Positions 1 to 9,200 are shown, counted from the first letter of the stretch. The stretch: DNA of 64,000 nucleotides from DASXTK01 sp036505485 (GCA_036505485.1 DASXTK010000310.1:1-64000); one strand, 5' to 3'. Numbers and translations are program-made. Notes: a model not told the origin generated them from the sequence alone.

Positions 1-1
1 C

Positions 2-628
2 GAGGAGTCGGAGTTCGTCAACTTCCTGACCGAGGACATCCAGGCTGTTTGGGCCGACGAGTACTCCCAGGCGGGCAAGCGCTACGACTACGCCCGGGTC
101 AACCTGTTCACCGATCAGGTGCAGACGGCCTGCGGTCCCGCCACCTCAGCGGTCGGGCCGTTCTATTGCCCGGCCGACAGCGAGGTCTACATCGACCTCG
201 CCTTCTATCAGGAGCTGAAGGACCGCTTCGGTGCTCCCGGCGACTTCGCCCAGGCCTACGTGATCGCCCACGAGTTCGGGCACCACGTCCAGAACCTCCT
301 AGGCATCAGCGACGAGGTGCGCGAGCGCGAGCAGTCCTCCGGGTCACGGGAGGAGGCCAACCGCTGGTCGGTGAAGACCGAGCTGCAGGCCGACTGCTTC
401 GCCGGAGTCTGGGCCTACACCGTCTTTGCCCGCGGCGATCTGGAGCCGGGCGACATCGAGGAAGGCCTGGCCGCGGCCGCCGCGGTGGGCGACGACCGCA
501 TCCAGGAACAGGCCGGCATGAGCGTGAACCCCGAGTCCTGGACCCACGGATCAGCGGCCCAGCGCCAGGAGTGGTTCGACCGCGGTTACAAGTCCGGCAA
601 GCCGGACGACTGCAACACGTTCAGCTAA
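2..628 (+). CDS. neutral zinc metallopeptidase, C-terminal part
   Basis: The 5' end lies outside the window; 208 residues are visible, in frame from base 2. The zinc site HEFGHH is encoded at 269-286, and a downstream ELQADCFAG segment matches the position of the third zinc ligand in the YpfJ/neutral zinc metallopeptidase family. Members are usually secreted or membrane-anchored, so a signal or anchor may lie upstream; this cannot be seen. The C-terminus (SGKPDDCNTFS) is typical of the family's end. The substrate is unknown. The gene converges on etfA with a 68-base gap. Confidence 0.85.
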   Translation, partial: EESEFVNFLTEDIQAVWADEYSQAGKRYDYARVNLFTDQVQTACGPATSAVGPFYCPADSEVYIDLAFYQELKDRFGAPGDFAQAYVIAHEFGHHVQNLLGISDEVREREQSSGSREEANRWSVKTELQADCFAGVWAYTVFARGDLEPGDIEEGLAAAAAVGDDRIQEQAGMSVNPESWTHGSAAQRQEWFDRGYKSGKPDDCNTFS

Positions 629-696
629 CCCGGTCAACACAGTGGCGACGCAGTCGCCGCCGCAAAGGGTGGCAGGGCGGGGTCGGGCGGAGGGCG

Positions 697-1653
697 CTAG
701 CGAGCCTTGAGGGCCTCGACCAGCTTGGGCAGGACCTTGTGCACATCGCCGATGATGCCCAGATCGGCCACCGAGAAGATCGGGGCCTCGGGGTCCTTGT
801 TGATGGCGATGATGTTCTTGGAACCCTTCATCCCCACCAGGTGCTGCGTGGCTCCGGAGATGCCGGCGGCGATGTAGACCGTCGGCTTGACCACCTTGCC
901 GGTCTGACCGACCTGGTAGCTGTAGGGCACCCAGCCGGCGTCGACGATGGCTCGTGAGGCGCCCGGAGCGGCCTTCAGCAGCTTGGCCAGCTCCTCGATG
1001 ATCGAGTACTTGTCGGCCTCGCCCAGACCCCGGCCGCCCGAGACCACGATGTCGGCCTCGTCCAGCTTGGGACCAGTGGACTCCTCCACATGGCGGTTGA
1101 TGATCTTGGCCACCCCCTCGTCGGGCACGCCCACCGAGACCACCTCGGCGGCCCCGCCCCCGGACGACTCGGCCGTGAACGACTTGGGCCGGAACAGGGC
1201 GATGTGCGGAGCGCCGGCGGTGAACCGGGTCTTGACCAGCTTGGTGCCACCGAAGATGGGCTCGGTCACGACCACCGCATCGCCGTCGGCCTCGATGTCG
1301 ACGTTGTTGGTGATGACCGGCTTGTCCAGCGCCACCGACAGGCGGGCGGACACGTCACGGCCGTCGTAGGTGGTGCCGAACATGATCAGGTCCGGGGCAT
1401 TGCCCTCGGAGACCTGGGCGGCGATGGCCGAGGCCACCGGCACACCGGCCAGGGAACCTCCGAGATCGCCGGTGGCGTAGACCTTGGTGGCGCCGTAGGC
1501 GCCCAGGTCGCCGGCGATGCTGCTGGCGTCGCCACCGAACACGGCGTCGACGGTTCCGCCCAGCTCACGGGCCTTGGTGAGCATCTCCAGGGTGATGGGT
1601 GCAACCTTGCCGTCCGCGGCCTCGGCATAGACCCAGATGCGATTCAGAGCCAT
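697..1653 (-). CDS. etfA: electron transfer flavoprotein alpha subunit
   Basis: A 318-residue protein, usual for the family. The alpha subunit binds FAD and, with EtfB, carries electrons from acyl-CoA and other dehydrogenases to the quinone pool. The C-terminal FAD domain is clear: GGRGLGE, then the VGQTGKVV and YIAAGISGATQH motifs near residues 250-270. The gene follows etfB with only two bases between stop and start, so the pair is one operon. The acyl-CoA dehydrogenase at 34,819-36,036 is a plausible electron donor. Confidence 0.95.
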   Translation of the reverse strand: MALNRIWVYAEAADGKVAPITLEMLTKARELGGTVDAVFGGDASSIAGDLGAYGATKVYATGDLGGSLAGVPVASAIAAQVSEGNAPDLIMFGTTYDGRDVSARLSVALDKPVITNNVDIEADGDAVVVTEPIFGGTKLVKTRFTAGAPHIALFRPKSFTAESSGGGAAEVVSVGVPDEGVAKIINRHVEESTGPKLDEADIVVSGGRGLGEADKYSIIEELAKLLKAAPGASRAIVDAGWVPYSYQVGQTGKVVKPTVYIAAGISGATQHLVGMKGSKNIIAINKDPEAPIFSVADLGIIGDVHKVLPKLVEALKAR

Positions 1654-1655
1654 GG

Positions 1656-2432
1656 TTAGATCACCTTCAGGTCTTCGAGGAACTTGATGACGCGTTGGAA
1701 ACCCTCGCCGTCGTCTTCGACTATTTCGCCGGCGTCGCGGGCGGGGGCCTCTTCGACGGCCACGATCTCCTGGCCGGCGCCGGCGTTGCCCACGCTGCTG
1801 GCGTCGATGCCGAGGTCGGCCAACGTGAGCTGATCAACCGGCTTGGACTTGGCGGCCATGATCCCCTTGAAGGACGGGTAGCGGGGCTCGACCACACCGG
1901 CGGTCACCGAGACCAGGGCCGGCAGCGGCGCCTCGACCTGGTCGTAACCGGCTTCGGTCTGGCGCTGGACCTTGACCTTGCCGTCGGCGATCTCGACGTT
2001 CTTGGCGAAGGTCACCGAGGCGATGCCCAACAGGGCGGCCACCTGCTCGGGGACCGTGCCGGTGTAGCCGTCGCTCGACTCGGTGGCGGCCAGGACCAAC
2101 TCGGGCTCGGCCCGCTTGATGGCGGCGGCCAACACCTTGGCGGTGTCGAGGGCGCCCGCCCCGGACAGCGCATCATCGGAGACCAAGATGGCCTTGGCCG
2201 CCCCCATCGCCAGCGCAGTGCGCAAGCCGGAGGTCTCACCGTTCGGGGCCATCGAGACCAGGGTCACCTCGCCGCCACCCGACGCATCGGCAAGCTGGAG
2301 GGCCATCTCGACGCCGTAGCTGTCGGATTCGTCCAAGATGAGCTTGCCGCTGCGGTCGAGGGTGTTGTCGGCTTCGAGCTTCCCGGGCTCTGCAGGGTCC
2401 GGGATCTGCTTCACGCACACGACCACGTTCAT
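1656..2432 (-). CDS. etfB: electron transfer flavoprotein beta subunit
   Basis: EtfB is the AMP-binding partner of EtfA in the ETF heterodimer. The N-terminus MNVVVCVKQIPDP and the adenine-site region MGAAKAILVSDDAL are typical. I chose the ATG at 2432 because family members begin there; in-frame ATGs at 2441 and 2453 would add three or seven residues and cannot be excluded. No strong ribosome binding site separates them. It is the first gene of etfBA. A degenerate match to the GTTACC-N4-GGTAAC palindrome lies 65 bases upstream. Confidence 0.93.
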   Translation of the reverse strand: MNVVVCVKQIPDPAEPGKLEADNTLDRSGKLILDESDSYGVEMALQLADASGGGEVTLVSMAPNGETSGLRTALAMGAAKAILVSDDALSGAGALDTAKVLAAAIKRAEPELVLAATESSDGYTGTVPEQVAALLGIASVTFAKNVEIADGKVKVQRQTEAGYDQVEAPLPALVSVTAGVVEPRYPSFKGIMAAKSKPVDQLTLADLGIDASSVGNAGAGQEIVAVEEAPARDAGEIVEDDGEGFQRVIKFLEDLKVI

Positions 2433-2496
2433 GGCGGTCATCGTGCCCGCCATTTCGCGACGCTTCCAAATCCTGCTTTGCCGACCCCTGGTCCAT

Positions 2497-2512
2497 GTGA
2501 CGGCCCGGTAAC
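2497..2512. promoter_or_regulatory. weak match to the GTTACC-N4-GGTAAC operator
   Basis: The sequence GTGACG-GCCC-GGTAAC keeps one perfect half-site and the four-base spacing of the palindromes at 33,019 and 36,082; the other half matches four of six bases. It lies between divergent etfB and the lipid kinase gene. A link between ETF and an acyl-CoA regulator would make sense, but one half-site can arise by chance. Confidence 0.25.
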
Positions 2513-2561
2513 CGCCCTTTGACCAGCGCCACTAGATCATCAACTAGCTTGCGGCGCTGCT

Positions 2562-3476
2562 GTGAAGCTGTTGCTGCTGGTCAACTCGTCGGCCTCGTCC
2601 GTGACACCCCGCGGACGCGTGGTCATCCAGAAGGCGCTGTCCGCCGACCACGACGTCACCTTGGCCGAAACCAGCCGCCGCGGCCACGCCACCCGCCTGG
2701 CCCAAGGCGCCGCGGCGTCCGGGATCGAGGCCGTCGTGGTGCTGGGCGGCGACGGCACGGTGAACGAAGCGGCCAACGGTCTCGCCGGCACCGACTGCGC
2801 CCTGGCCACGGTGCCGGGCGGCTCCACCAATGTGTTCGCCCGGACCATCGGGCTACCCAACGATCCCATCGAGGCCACCGGGCTGCTCCTCGAAGCGTTG
2901 GGCCGGGGATCGATCCGCAAGGTGGGGCTGGGATCGGTGAACGGTCGCTACTTCCTGTTCCACACCGGGGTGGGGTTCGACGCCGAGGTAGTGGCCCAGG
3001 TCGACAAGCGGTCCGCGCTCAAGCGCTACGCGGGACACCCGTTGTTCGTCTACGCCGCGTTCGACACCTGGCTCCGGCACTACGACCGCAGCCGGCCCCG
3101 GTTCGCGGTCCACCACGAAGACGGAACCGTGATCGACGACGGCTATCTGGCCATCGTCATGAACACCAGTCCCTATACGTATCTGGGGAACCGGCCGCTC
3201 GATCTGGCCCCCGAGGCCACCCTCGACAGCGGCCTGGCCTCGGTGACCCTGCGCACCATGGCCTTCGCCCGCACCATGCGGATCATCGGATCAGCGCTGG
3301 GCAACGCCCGGAGGCTGCGCCGCAGCCGCTGGGTCGATCACCGCACCGACCTGGAGGGTCTCACCATCCAGGGCTACGGCCCGTTCCCGTACCAGATGGA
3401 CGGCGAGTACCTCGGCGAGGTGGAGGAGCTCACGTTCCGCCACGCCCCCGAGATCCTGAAGCTCGTCCTTCCCTGA
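2562..3476 (+). CDS. diacylglycerol kinase family lipid kinase
   Basis: A 304-residue DAGK/YegS/LCB5 family protein starting at GTG 2562. The nucleotide-binding signature VVVLGGDGTVNEAANGLAG (about residues 59-77) and the following PGGSTNVFAR loop are diagnostic. Such enzymes phosphorylate diacylglycerol, sphingoid or phosphatidylinositol-type lipids at the membrane; the substrate cannot be told from sequence. Divergent from etfB. Its TGA stop (3474-3476) falls on the first bases of an intergenic palindrome, so the last codons and the repeat are fused. Confidence 0.9.
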   Translation: MKLLLLVNSSASSVTPRGRVVIQKALSADHDVTLAETSRRGHATRLAQGAAASGIEAVVVLGGDGTVNEAANGLAGTDCALATVPGGSTNVFARTIGLPNDPIEATGLLLEALGRGSIRKVGLGSVNGRYFLFHTGVGFDAEVVAQVDKRSALKRYAGHPLFVYAAFDTWLRHYDRSRPRFAVHHEDGTVIDDGYLAIVMNTSPYTYLGNRPLDLAPEATLDSGLASVTLRTMAFARTMRIIGSALGNARRLRRSRWVDHRTDLEGLTIQGYGPFPYQMDGEYLGEVEELTFRHAPEILKLVLP

Positions 3477-3523
3477 AATAGAGGCGTTTCTCGCGCCATA
3501 AGCGCGGCAAACGCCTCAATTTC
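3475..3523. repeat. palindromic intergenic repeat, family A copy 1
   Basis: Inverted arms at 3475-3496 and 3502-3523 around a short AT-rich centre, with three mismatches. It shares the core GAGGCGTTTCTCGCGC / GCGCGGCAAACGCCTC with the copies at 24,874 and 39,782. It lies between two convergent genes and has no T-tract on either side, so a simple intrinsic terminator does not explain it fully. Confidence 0.85.
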
Positions 3524-3530
3524 GGCGTTG

Positions 3531-4301
3531 CTAGTTGGCGCCACCGCCGAGGTTGTCGTCGTTCTGCAGGTCGTCGATGGTGAAGGTGCCGGTATCGCCA
3601 TTGGCGGACACCTGGACGAGGGCGAAGCCGTCGAGCGCTCGAGGCCGAACAGTCCGTAGGCCCCGCACGCCGGCGGCCGCGTAGCCCCGGATGCTGTCGG
3701 GCACGTTGCCCGCTCCGGTGGTGAACGCCAGCCCGATGATCGGCGGGTTGGCCGACAACCCCACATCGGCGATCCCGGGGTAGCTGGTCTGCAACTGGCG
3801 CAGCAGGTCCGCCTGGGCCTGGCCCAGGTCCAGCGTTGTCGTCGTGGTCTCGGGCACCGTGGTGCTCGTCGTTGTCGTGCTGGTCGAGGTGGTGGTGGTC
3901 GACGTGGTCGACGCCGTCGTCGGGACGGTCGGCGGCGGGGCGATCCGAGTAGTGGGCGGGGCCGGCCGGGTCGTGGTGGTAGTCGGCCGGGGCCGCGTCG
4001 TCGTCGGCCGGGGTGCCGTAGTGGTGGGCCGGGGCCGGGTCGTCGTCGGACGAACCGTGGTTGTGGGCCGGGACCGAGCCGTGGTTGTGGGCCGAGCCGT
4101 GGTCGTGGGCCGGGGCACAGTTGTGGTGGGAGCGACAACGGTGGTCGTCGTGGTCGACGTGGTGGACGCCGACGTCGACGTCGACGTGGTCGTGGTCTTG
4201 CCGCCTGCGGTCTGATCCTTGCCGCCGCCGTCGCCGCAACCTGCGAGACCCAGCGCCAGGGCCGCGGCCATTCCAAGCACGTACAGAGGTCGAAACTTCA
4301 C
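3531..4301 (-). CDS. secreted lipoprotein with long Thr/Pro-rich linker
   Basis: Of unknown function, 256 residues. GTG 4301 was chosen because it places a lipoprotein signal at the N-terminus: hydrophobic core then lipobox LGLAGC. Next comes about 125 residues of low-complexity Thr/Pro/Arg sequence with recurring PTTTxRP-like units, likely an extended, possibly O-glycosylated spacer. The C-terminal ~85 residues form a small folded region beginning LDLGQAQADLLRQLQ. The design is a lipid anchor, cell-wall-spanning spacer and exposed domain. No family was recognised. Confidence 0.75.
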   Translation of the reverse strand: MKFRPLYVLGMAAALALGLAGCGDGGGKDQTAGGKTTTTSTSTSASTTSTTTTTVVAPTTTVPRPTTTARPTTTARSRPTTTVRPTTTRPRPTTTAPRPTTTRPRPTTTTTRPAPPTTRIAPPPTVPTTASTTSTTTTSTSTTTTSTTVPETTTTTLDLGQAQADLLRQLQTSYPGIADVGLSANPPIIGLAFTTGAGNVPDSIRGYAAAGVRGLRTVRPRALDGFALVQVSANGDTGTFTIDDLQNDDNLGGGAN

Positions 4302-4326
4302 ACCAAGTGATCTAGCGGACCTCCGC

Positions 4327-5034
4327 TCAGCGTTGGTGGATGGCCGCCTTGGCGTCGTCCGGACGGTCCGTGATGATGCCGTCGATCCCGAGATCGGTGA
4401 GGCGACGGATCTCGTCGAGGTCGTTGCAGGTCCAGCAGTTGACCGCCAGCTTGGCCGCATGCGCGGTCTCCAACAGCTCCCCGGTGACCGTGGTGAAGAA
4501 CGGATGGAGCGCGGTGTGCCCCTGGGCCATGGCGGTGGCGACCACGTTCTCCACGTCGTCCACACCCCACATGAGCCAGCCGGTCTGGACCTCCGGAGCG
4601 ATGTCGTCGAGCAGCTCGCGGACCCGATCGATGGTGGGCAGATGGAAGCCCGAGACCACGAACGTCTCCCGTTCCGCCGGGCTGCGTGCCGCCAGCTCCC
4701 GGGCCACGATCTCGGCGATGCCCAGTCTCTCGTCGAAGTCGGAATCAGCCGGCCAGTTCTTGATCTCGACGTTGACCAGGTCCAGCCCGACACAGGTGTC
4801 GAGCACCGCGGCCAGATCGTCCACACCCCCGCTGAGCTGGTCCCAAGCATGCTCGAGCAGGACCCTTCCGTCGGCCAGGACCGGGTCGTGCCACACCACC
4901 AGATGTCCGTCGGCGGTGCGGCGAACATCCAGCTCCACACCATCGGCCCCCAGCTCACGGGCCCGAGCGAACGAGGCCACGGTGTTCTCGGCCTCCACGG
5001 TCGGGGCCCCTTTGTGCCCGATAATGAGCGTCAC
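4327..5034 (-). CDS. glycerophosphodiester phosphodiesterase
   Basis: A 235-residue GDPD-family TIM barrel. It hydrolyses glycerophosphodiesters to glycerol 3-phosphate and an alcohol. Catalytic motifs are IGHKGAPTVEAENT at the N-terminus (the usual HRG is HKG here), then VELDVRRTADGHLVVWHD and, at the end, GIDGIITDRPD. GTG 5034 was chosen because AAAGGAGAA lies eight bases upstream; an ORF extension to 5073 lacks such a site. There is no signal peptide, so it is probably cytoplasmic. Its phosphate-scavenging role fits the pst locus elsewhere in the window, but linkage is not shown. Confidence 0.9.
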   Translation of the reverse strand: MTLIIGHKGAPTVEAENTVASFARARELGADGVELDVRRTADGHLVVWHDPVLADGRVLLEHAWDQLSGGVDDLAAVLDTCVGLDLVNVEIKNWPADSDFDERLGIAEIVARELAARSPAERETFVVSGFHLPTIDRVRELLDDIAPEVQTGWLMWGVDDVENVVATAMAQGHTALHPFFTTVTGELLETAHAAKLAVNCWTCNDLDEIRRLTDLGIDGIITDRPDDAKAAIHQR

Positions 5035-5186
5035 GAACTTCTCCTTTCGATACACGAAAAAACCTCTTGCCAAACGGTCACCTCGCCGTTAGCCTGACCC
5101 CGTCGCAGCCACACGCACTTTCTTTCACAAAGCGGTGGCATGTGAAACTCGTCACAACCGGTGACCCGATCCGCCGTGGAGGTCCC

Positions 5187-5486
5187 GTGGCCCTGACGCA
5201 GAGCCGCACGCTTTCTTTGTCCATAGAACGAGACGATTGGCGCGAACACGCCGCCTGTCGTGATACCGACCCCGACCTGTTCTTCCCGGTCGGCACTACC
5301 GGTCCGGCGATCGAGCAGATCGACAACGCCAAGACCGTCTGCCGGGAGTGCGACGTCCAGAAGACCTGCCTCGAGTACGCGCTGGTGACCAACCAGGACA
5401 GCGGCATCTGGGGTGGCACGTCAGAAGAAGAGCGTCGAGCGCTTCGTCGCCAGCGGGCCGCCCGCCAGCGCCGCGCCACCGCCTGA
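5187..5486 (+). CDS. WhiB-family iron-sulfur regulator
   Basis: A 99-residue WhiB-like protein, a family confined to Actinobacteria and their phages. The four [4Fe-4S] cysteines are Cys24, Cys52, Cys55 and Cys61 (HAACRD, CRECDVQKTC), followed by the GIWGG turn at 73-77 and a basic C-terminal tail (RRALRRQRAARQRR) for DNA contact. Start GTG 5187 is preceded by GGAGG. It is adjacent and convergent to a PdtaS-like kinase gene, as whiB1 (Rv3219) and pdtaS (Rv3220c) are in Mycobacterium tuberculosis, so it is probably the WhiB1 orthologue. Confidence 0.95.
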   Translation: MALTQSRTLSLSIERDDWREHAACRDTDPDLFFPVGTTGPAIEQIDNAKTVCRECDVQKTCLEYALVTNQDSGIWGGTSEEERRALRRQRAARQRRATA

Positions 5487-5516
5487 TACTTGCAATCCCA
5501 GCGATACCGGCAGCAT

Positions 5517-7028
5517 CTACGTTGCCGTTCCGATCGCCGAGGGACGTAGAGGTACCGTCAGGTCAACCTCCGTCCCCGGCCGGTCTCCCGCTCCTCCTCC
5601 CCGGCTGATGGTGATGTCGCCACCCAACTCGGTGGCCACCAGGGTGCGGACGATAGACAGCCCCAGTCCCGTGCTGCTGTCGAGCTCGAAGTCCGGAGGC
5701 AGGCCGGCGCCGTCGTCGACCACCCGCACGTTGAGGATGTGATCGTCCCGCACGATCTCGACGGTCACCTCGGCTCCCTCGGTGCTCAGATCGATGCCCG
5801 GCGGAAAGGCGTGGTCCAGGGCGTTCTGCAGCAGCTCGTTGAGCACCACCGCCAGCGGCGTGGCCAGGGCGGCCGGCACGATCCCCCCATCGCCCTTCAC
5901 CGTCACCTGGACCGGCCGATCGGGCATGGCCATGGCCTCCTCGACCATCGTCACCAGCGGACGGACGATCTCCACGAACGGCACGTCGTCGCCGGCCTCC
6001 CGGGAGAGGATCTCGTGGACCAGCGCGATCGATCGGATGCGCTGCACCGACTCCTCGATGGCAGCCTTGGCCTCCGGTGAGCCCAGACGCCGACCCTGCA
6101 GCCGGAGCAGCGACGAGATGGTCTGCAGGTTGTTCTTCACCCGGTGGTGGATCTCGCGGATCGTGGCGTCCTTGGACAACAGCAGCAGGTCGCGGCGGCG
6201 CAGCTCGGAGATGTCCCGCATCAGCACCACGCCGCCGGTCACCGTGTGGCTGTCGAGCAAGGGGATGCAGCGCATCAACACGGTGACATCGAGTCCTCGG
6301 GGGATCTCCTCGGTGACCGGTGCGCCCACGGCGAAGGCCGAGCGCACCACCGTGTCCTCCAGACCCATCTCCCCGAAGCGCAGGCCCTCGGCGTTGCCGT
6401 GGATCCCGAGGCGGTGGAGGGTGGAGACCGCGTTGGGCGAGGAGTACTCGACCCGGCCGCCGTCGTCGAGGACGATGACACCGTCGCCGACCCGCGGGGC
6501 CTCCTCGCTCTCGGGGTCCTCGACGTCGAAGGGGAAGTCGCCGGCCGCGATCATGCGGGCGAAGCGGTTGAACACGTCGACGTACATCCGCTCCAGCTCG
6601 CCGGGCTGGCGGCCGATGGAGGGAGCGGACTCCCGGGTGAGCACGGCGATGACCCGGCCCCGGTGGCGGACCGGGATGCACAGCATCCGCACCCGCTCCT
6701 TGAGCGGCGGGATGGTGAGCTCACCCTCGATGATCTCGCCCAGGCGGTAGGTCCGGGCCACCAGCGGGCGGTCGTTCTCGTCGAGCACCGTGCCGACCCA
6801 ATCGGCCCGATAGACGGTCTGGGCCGTGGTCGGCCGGACCTGGCCGAGCACCACGAAGCGGTTGGAGCCGTCGTCGCGGGGCTGACCCACCACCGCGAAC
6901 ATGAGCAGGTCAGCGAAGCAGAAGTCGGCCAGCAACCCCCAGCCCGCGGCCAATCGGTGCAGACGCGCCACCGAGGGTGGATCGAGCCGAGTGAAGAATC
7001 GGGCCAACTCGGCCAGGCTCGCCATCAT
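5517..7028 (-). CDS. pdtaS: PdtaS-like sensor histidine kinase
   Basis: A 503-residue cytosolic kinase with no membrane segment. The N-terminal ~150 residues resemble the GAF-like domain of PdtaS, the middle is PAS-like, and the C-terminal half has a HisKA_2 phosphoacceptor motif (REIHHRVKNNLQTISSLL) followed by an HATPase_c domain (NELLQNALDHAF, DDGAGLPPDF, GLGLSIVRTL). In mycobacteria PdtaS signals to PdtaR, an ANTAR antiterminator; no pdtaR is in this window. The adjacency to whiB supports orthology. Start ATG 7028 (MMASL) precedes the conserved N-terminus. Confidence 0.9.
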   Translation of the reverse strand: MMASLAELARFFTRLDPPSVARLHRLAAGWGLLADFCFADLLMFAVVGQPRDDGSNRFVVLGQVRPTTAQTVYRADWVGTVLDENDRPLVARTYRLGEIIEGELTIPPLKERVRMLCIPVRHRGRVIAVLTRESAPSIGRQPGELERMYVDVFNRFARMIAAGDFPFDVEDPESEEAPRVGDGVIVLDDGGRVEYSSPNAVSTLHRLGIHGNAEGLRFGEMGLEDTVVRSAFAVGAPVTEEIPRGLDVTVLMRCIPLLDSHTVTGGVVLMRDISELRRRDLLLLSKDATIREIHHRVKNNLQTISSLLRLQGRRLGSPEAKAAIEESVQRIRSIALVHEILSREAGDDVPFVEIVRPLVTMVEEAMAMPDRPVQVTVKGDGGIVPAALATPLAVVLNELLQNALDHAFPPGIDLSTEGAEVTVEIVRDDHILNVRVVDDGAGLPPDFELDSSTGLGLSIVRTLVATELGGDITISRGGGAGDRPGTEVDLTVPLRPSAIGTAT

Positions 7029-7062
7029 CCCTACAGTCTGGCCACTGTTGGGACCCCTCACG

Positions 7063-8256
7063 TCACGGATCGCGCCAGAGGTGCTTTCCAAGTTCGAGAA
7101 GACCGCGCAGATCGGTGATGTCGTGGTCCGCGTAGGGCACCGAGGCGACGGCTTCGGCCCGGCCCGCCAGCTCGCTGCGCACCTCGGCCTCGCGCCGGGC
7201 CACGAGCTGGAAGTTGAGGAAGCTCTCGCCCACTTCGTGCAAGACCCGGGCCACCTGGGCCGGCGGGCCCACCGCGGCCGGCACCTCGGCCGCGACCTCT
7301 TCGAAGTGGGCCACCATGCGGGTGGCGGCGTGGGCCGCGCCCGGGGCGCAGAACCACTCGGGGAGGACCTTGTTGGCCACCAGGCCACCCAGGTGGAACT
7401 TCCGGCGGCTGAGCGCGTCGATGAAGAACTCGGCCTCGCGCACCGGCGCCGGCTCCAGGGTGGAGACCACGACGAAGGTGGTGCGCTTGTCGGACAGGGT
7501 GCGGGTGACGGCCTGCGAGCGCTCCACGAAGCCCCGGTACATGGTCTGGAACAGGAGAAAGAACTCGGCGATGTCCTCCAGGAACTGGGACCCCAGGATC
7601 CGGTCGGCCACTGTGTAGAACGGACGCGACGCCATCGTCACCAGCCGGCTGCGGGCCGGCACGGTGAGCCAGCGGAGCAGGCGGCTGGAGAAGAAGTCGG
7701 CCATGCGCTCGGGGGCTTCGAGGAAGTCGATGGCGTTGCGGGTCGGCGGGGTGTCCACCACGATCAGGTCGTAGCGGCCGGAGCGGTGGATCTCGTAGAG
7801 CCGCTCCATGGCGATGTAGTCGTGGCTCTGGACGAAGCGCCCGGTGATGTTGTCGTACAGCGGGTTGGCCAGGATGGCGTCTCGGGTCGCGGCGTCGGGC
7901 GCGTGAGCCCGGACCAAGTCGTCCCAGGACTGCTTGGTGTCGAGCATCGCCGCCCACAGCTCGCCCCGGGGTTCCACGTCCGCGTCGGCGAAGAGCTCCG
8001 GCGGGACCTGGGTCTCGACGTTCCCGAACTCCTCGAGGCCGAGGGCGTTGGCCAGGCGGCGAGCCGGGTCAACGGTGATGACCAGGACCTTTCCCCCCAG
8101 GTGGGCCGCGGCCATGGTGGCCAGGGACGCGGCCACGGTGGTCTTGCCGACCCCGCCGGAGCCGCAGCAGATCACGATCTCCTTGGTCGCGAGCAGCCGG
8201 TCGAACGAGGAGGTCGACTCCGTAGCAGCGACGGTAGGTGTCCGGGCGGCGGCCAT
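7063..8256 (-). CDS. Get3/ArsA-like ATPase, second of pair
   Basis: A 397-residue P-loop ATPase of the ArsA/Get3 superfamily. The deviant Walker A motif GSGGVGKTTVAAS and the switch region VDTPPTRNA are intact. It overlaps the stop of the preceding paralogue by one base, so the two are co-translated. In Mycobacterium tuberculosis the equivalent pair is Rv3679/Rv3680, which has been compared with eukaryotic Get3 and with anion-transport ATPases. No arsB is nearby, and the arsenic operon at 55-57 kb is separate, so an arsenic role is not implied. Confidence 0.88.
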   Translation of the reverse strand: MAAARTPTVAATESTSSFDRLLATKEIVICCGSGGVGKTTVAASLATMAAAHLGGKVLVITVDPARRLANALGLEEFGNVETQVPPELFADADVEPRGELWAAMLDTKQSWDDLVRAHAPDAATRDAILANPLYDNITGRFVQSHDYIAMERLYEIHRSGRYDLIVVDTPPTRNAIDFLEAPERMADFFSSRLLRWLTVPARSRLVTMASRPFYTVADRILGSQFLEDIAEFFLLFQTMYRGFVERSQAVTRTLSDKRTTFVVVSTLEPAPVREAEFFIDALSRRKFHLGGLVANKVLPEWFCAPGAAHAATRMVAHFEEVAAEVPAAVGPPAQVARVLHEVGESFLNFQLVARREAEVRSELAGRAEAVASVPYADHDITDLRGLLELGKHLWRDP

Positions 8257-9200
8257 CAGAACAGCTCCGCTTCGAGCGCGGCCGCGATCTGGCCGGTGGC
8301 CCGGACCCCATAGGTCCGCTGGAACAGCTCCGGCACGTAGAGCATCTCCACGCCGGCCACGCCTTCACGCAGCTCGTTGAGATGGTCGGCCCGGGTGCGG
8401 CGCAGACGCACAGCCAGGTCGGCGCCGTCCAGCACCGGTTCCACTGGACCCTCGGCGGCCTGGCTCAGCGCCGCGGTCACCTCGGGATCCCGGAGGCGGC
8501 GGAACACCTCCTCCTCGTTGCGGCTGAACAGCTCAGGGAGGACCCGGTTCACCACCACCGCGGCCAGATCGACCACGGTCTCCTTGCGCAGCCGTTCGGC
8601 CAGCTGCAGGGTCTCGTTGACCGGCATCTCCTCGGGTGTGGCCACGATCACCACGCCGGTCTGGGCCGGATCGCCCAGGATCTCCAGCATCCAACCGGTC
8701 TGGTCGCGCACCGGACCCACCTTCACCAGCTCGGTGATGGCCTGGGGTGCGGCCAGCTGGCCCACGACGTGTCCGGACGCCGGGGCATCCACCACGACGA
8801 GGTCGAAGGCCCCGGTGCGGACCTCCCAGCACAGCTTGCCCACCACCAGGATCTCCTTGACCCCGGGGGCGGCGTTGGCCACGAAGTCGAAGGTGCGGGC
8901 CAGCGGACCGATGCGGGACAGCAGCGGCAGCCGCAGCTGGAGCCGCATGTACTCCCGCAACGACGCCTCGGTGTCCATGGACATGGCCCACAGCCCCGGG
9001 CTGACCTCCCGCTCCTCGAAGCTGGTCGGGCCGGTCTCGAACAGATGGGCCAGGGCACCCTTGGCGTCGGCCTCGCACAGCAACACCCGCTTGCCCTGCT
9101 GGGAGGCCAGCAAGGCCAGGGCCGAGGCGATGCTGGTCTTGCCCACCCCACCCTTGCCGGTCACGAAGAGCAGGCGGTGTTCGAGCAGTTCCGTCGCCAT
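8256..9200 (-). CDS. Get3/ArsA-like ATPase, first of pair
   Basis: A 314-residue ATPase with Walker A GKGGVGKTSIASALA near residues 15-29 and a VVDAPASGH switch motif. It resembles Rv3679 of mycobacteria. It shares the deviant Walker A lysine (GKGGVGKT) typical of dimerising MinD/ParA/Get3 ATPases. The stop codon overlaps the start of the second paralogue by one base (TGATG), which suggests a heterodimer made at equal levels. Upstream lies DUF3107. Confidence 0.88.
   Translation of the reverse strand: MATELLEHRLLFVTGKGGVGKTSIASALALLASQQGKRVLLCEADAKGALAHLFETGPTSFEEREVSPGLWAMSMDTEASLREYMRLQLRLPLLSRIGPLARTFDFVANAAPGVKEILVVGKLCWEVRTGAFDLVVVDAPASGHVVGQLAAPQAITELVKVGPVRDQTGWMLEILGDPAQTGVVIVATPEEMPVNETLQLAERLRKETVVDLAAVVVNRVLPELFSRNEEEVFRRLRDPEVTAALSQAAEGPVEPVLDGADLAVRLRRTRADHLNELREGVAGVEMLYVPELFQRTYGVRATGQIAAALEAELF

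Noticed and set aside
1599..2522. 307-codon plus-strand frame across etfB
   Set aside because: Shadow of etfB; no recognisable protein.
3840..4210. Tandem repeat or CRISPR-like array
   Set aside because: The repetition is a coding low-complexity Thr/Pro region of a lipoprotein, with no regular spacer structure.
7063..9200. Arsenic efflux ATPase (ArsA) interpretation
   Set aside because: No arsB, arsD or arsR adjacent; paired arrangement matches the mycobacterial Get3-like pair instead.
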